Assembly: GCA_002414125.1 (NCBI GenBank)
Contig: DHYN01000024.1
Coordinates: 17,890 to 23,816, forward strand
Origin: Ruminococcus sp. UBA5129
GTDB lineage: Bacteria > Bacillota > Clostridia > Oscillospirales > Ruminococcaceae
Length of the DNA stretch: 5,927 nucleotides
Direction: 5' to 3'
Part shown: positions 4,747 to 5,927 of the stretch, piece by piece
Layout of the letters: the number at the start of each line of letters is the position of its first letter
Numbering within the stretch: the first letter of the stretch is position 1
Notes under the pieces: generated by a model
The model's input: the letters and a program-made list of their open reading frames with translations, nothing else
What the model was told of the DNA's origin: nothing
Databases searched by the model: none
Program-made: the position numbers and the translations under genes

Positions 4747-5927
4747 ATGGGTAACAAGGTAGTAAAATTTGGCGGAAGCAGTCTCGCCGATGCAAATCAA
4801 TTCAGAAAGGTAGCTTCGATCATCAAGAGCGATGACCGAAGAAGGTATGTCGTTCCGTCGGCTCCCGGAAAGCGCTTTTCCGATGACATCAAGATCACCG
4901 ATATGCTCTACAAGTGCGCTGAACTTGCAGGCAGCGGTATGGATTTCTCCGAGCCGTTCCACACGATCAAGGAACGCTATTACGGCATTATCAGTGACCT
5001 CGGTCTTGATCTCTCTCTCGATGACGAGTTCGCAGAGATCGCAGATGAGCTTAAAAATCGCCCCTCTAAGGACTTTGCCGCAAGTCGTGGTGAGTTCCTC
5101 AACGGCAAGATACTTGCAGCTTATCTCGGTTTCAACTTCATTGATGCCGCTGATGTGATCGTTTTCGATACAAAGGGAAATCTCCTTCTTGATAAGACTG
5201 TGAGCACTGTCCGTTCACGCATAAGCGGTCTTGACAACGCTGTTATTCCCGGCTTCTACGGAAGAACTACCGAAGGATTTATCAAGACGTTTTCGCGCGG
5301 AGGTTCGGATGTTACCGGCTCGATCATCGCAAATGCCGTCAGAGCAGAGATCTACGAGAACTGGACCGATGTTTCCGGATTTCTTGTTGCCGATCCGAGG
5401 ATCGTTGAGAATCCCGATGTCATCAGCGTTATAACTTACCGTGAGCTCCGCGAGCTTGCCTATATGGGAGCTTCCGTGCTTCATGAGGATGCTATTTTCC
5501 CTGTTCGTTCAGCCGGCATCCCGATCAATATCAGAAATACCAATCGTCCTCAGGATGCAGGTACGATGATCGTATCCTCCGACCACGATTTCAAGGGCGA
5601 AAGTGTTGCACATACGATTACCGGTATCGCGGGAAGAAAGGGCTTCAGCACGATAAATATCGAGAAGGCCATGATGAACAGCGAGACAGGCTTCGGCATG
5701 AAGGTGCTTAAGGTGCTCTTTGAGAACGGTCTTTCGTTTGAGCACATGCCCTCGGGAATTGATACAATGAGTATAATCGTTGACAGTGCAAAGCTGGAGT
5801 CTGTTCGCGATAAGGTCATCGCTCAGCTCCGCCGAGAGGTTGCTCCCGACCATATCGACGTTGAGGACGGCATAGCTCTTCTTGCTGTAGTCGGTCGCAG
5901 AATGAAGAACACACGCGGTACAGTTGC
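4747..5927 (+). CDS. Aspartokinase, 3' end cut by the window
   Basis: Aspartokinase phosphorylates aspartate with ATP, the first step towards lysine, threonine, methionine and diaminopimelate. The frame is open for 393 codons to the window edge; a family length near 440 implies about 50 residues are missing. The kinase domain shows KFGGSS (7-12), SAPGKR with KITD, FSRGGSD (182-188) for substrate and ATP binding, WTDV-GF-VADPRIV (206-220) and YMGASVLHEDAI (239-250). The regulatory part starts near 288 with an ACT domain (ITGIAGRKGFSTINIEK) and reaches the start of the second (LLAVVGRRMKNTRGT, the window end). It should therefore be feedback-controlled by an amino acid; which one cannot be read. 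ATG 4747 is chosen as the family start, with AAGGA (4732-4736) 10 bases upstream. An ATG at 4737 opens only a five-codon frame. The gene could be called lysC, but paralogues (thrA-like, dapG-like) make the symbol uncertain. Confidence 0.95.
   Translation, partial: MGNKVVKFGGSSLADANQFRKVASIIKSDDRRRYVVPSAPGKRFSDDIKITDMLYKCAELAGSGMDFSEPFHTIKERYYGIISDLGLDLSLDDEFAEIADELKNRPSKDFAASRGEFLNGKILAAYLGFNFIDAADVIVFDTKGNLLLDKTVSTVRSRISGLDNAVIPGFYGRTTEGFIKTFSRGGSDVTGSIIANAVRAEIYENWTDVSGFLVADPRIVENPDVISVITYRELRELAYMGASVLHEDAIFPVRSAGIPINIRNTNRPQDAGTMIVSSDHDFKGESVAHTITGIAGRKGFSTINIEKAMMNSETGFGMKVLKVLFENGLSFEHMPSGIDTMSIIVDSAKLESVRDKVIAQLRREVAPDHIDVEDGIALLAVVGRRMKNTRGTV

Noticed and set aside
4737..4754. Five-codon open frame overlapping the aspartokinase start
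   Set aside because: Its ATG directly abuts the AAGGA ribosome site with no spacing, so initiation there is unlikely.

Overview
The window looks like chromosomal DNA from a low- to mid-GC Firmicute, most likely a Clostridia member of the Ruminococcus/Oscillospiraceae type. This is inferred from protein style (RsuA, NrdR, a DUF4830-like protein, an MsmX/UgpC-type ATPase), strong GGAGG ribosome sites and sigma-A-like promoters. No phage, insertion sequence, CRISPR array, tRNA or rRNA is visible. All genes but one are on the + strand, and the window cuts the first and last genes.

Layout. 2-334: C-terminal end of a TIM-barrel sugar phosphate isomerase/epimerase. 371-862: nrdR, the ribonucleotide reductase repressor. 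865-1242: a small three-helix membrane protein, probably translated with nrdR. 1245-1670 (minus): a membrane-anchored DUF4830-like protein whose end meets the previous gene's end with 2 bases between. 1765-2544: rsuA-type 16S rRNA pseudouridine synthase with its own promoter. 2663-3802: a complete sugar-ABC-transporter ATPase (MsmX/UgpC/MalK type) standing alone, with its own promoter and terminator. 3904-4153: a non-coding, AT-rich block packed with DnaA-box-like motifs. 4154-4456: a 100-residue lipoprotein, followed by a terminator. 4495-4746: non-coding, holding the next promoter. 4747 to the end: aspartokinase, cut by the window edge.

The genes are mostly housekeeping units that do not form one pathway: dNTP supply control, ribosome modification, energising of sugar import, and entry into aspartate-family amino acid synthesis. 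The most unusual part is 3921-4124. The 7-mer TTTCCAC/GTGGAAA occurs five times there and the one-base variant GTTGAAA three times, with AT-only stretches between. This resembles a replication origin or a DnaA-binding cluster, although dnaA, dnaN and rpmH are not in view. Also notable are two promoters that share a -35 box and a spacer dyad, and a sharp GC drop in the middle of rsuA.
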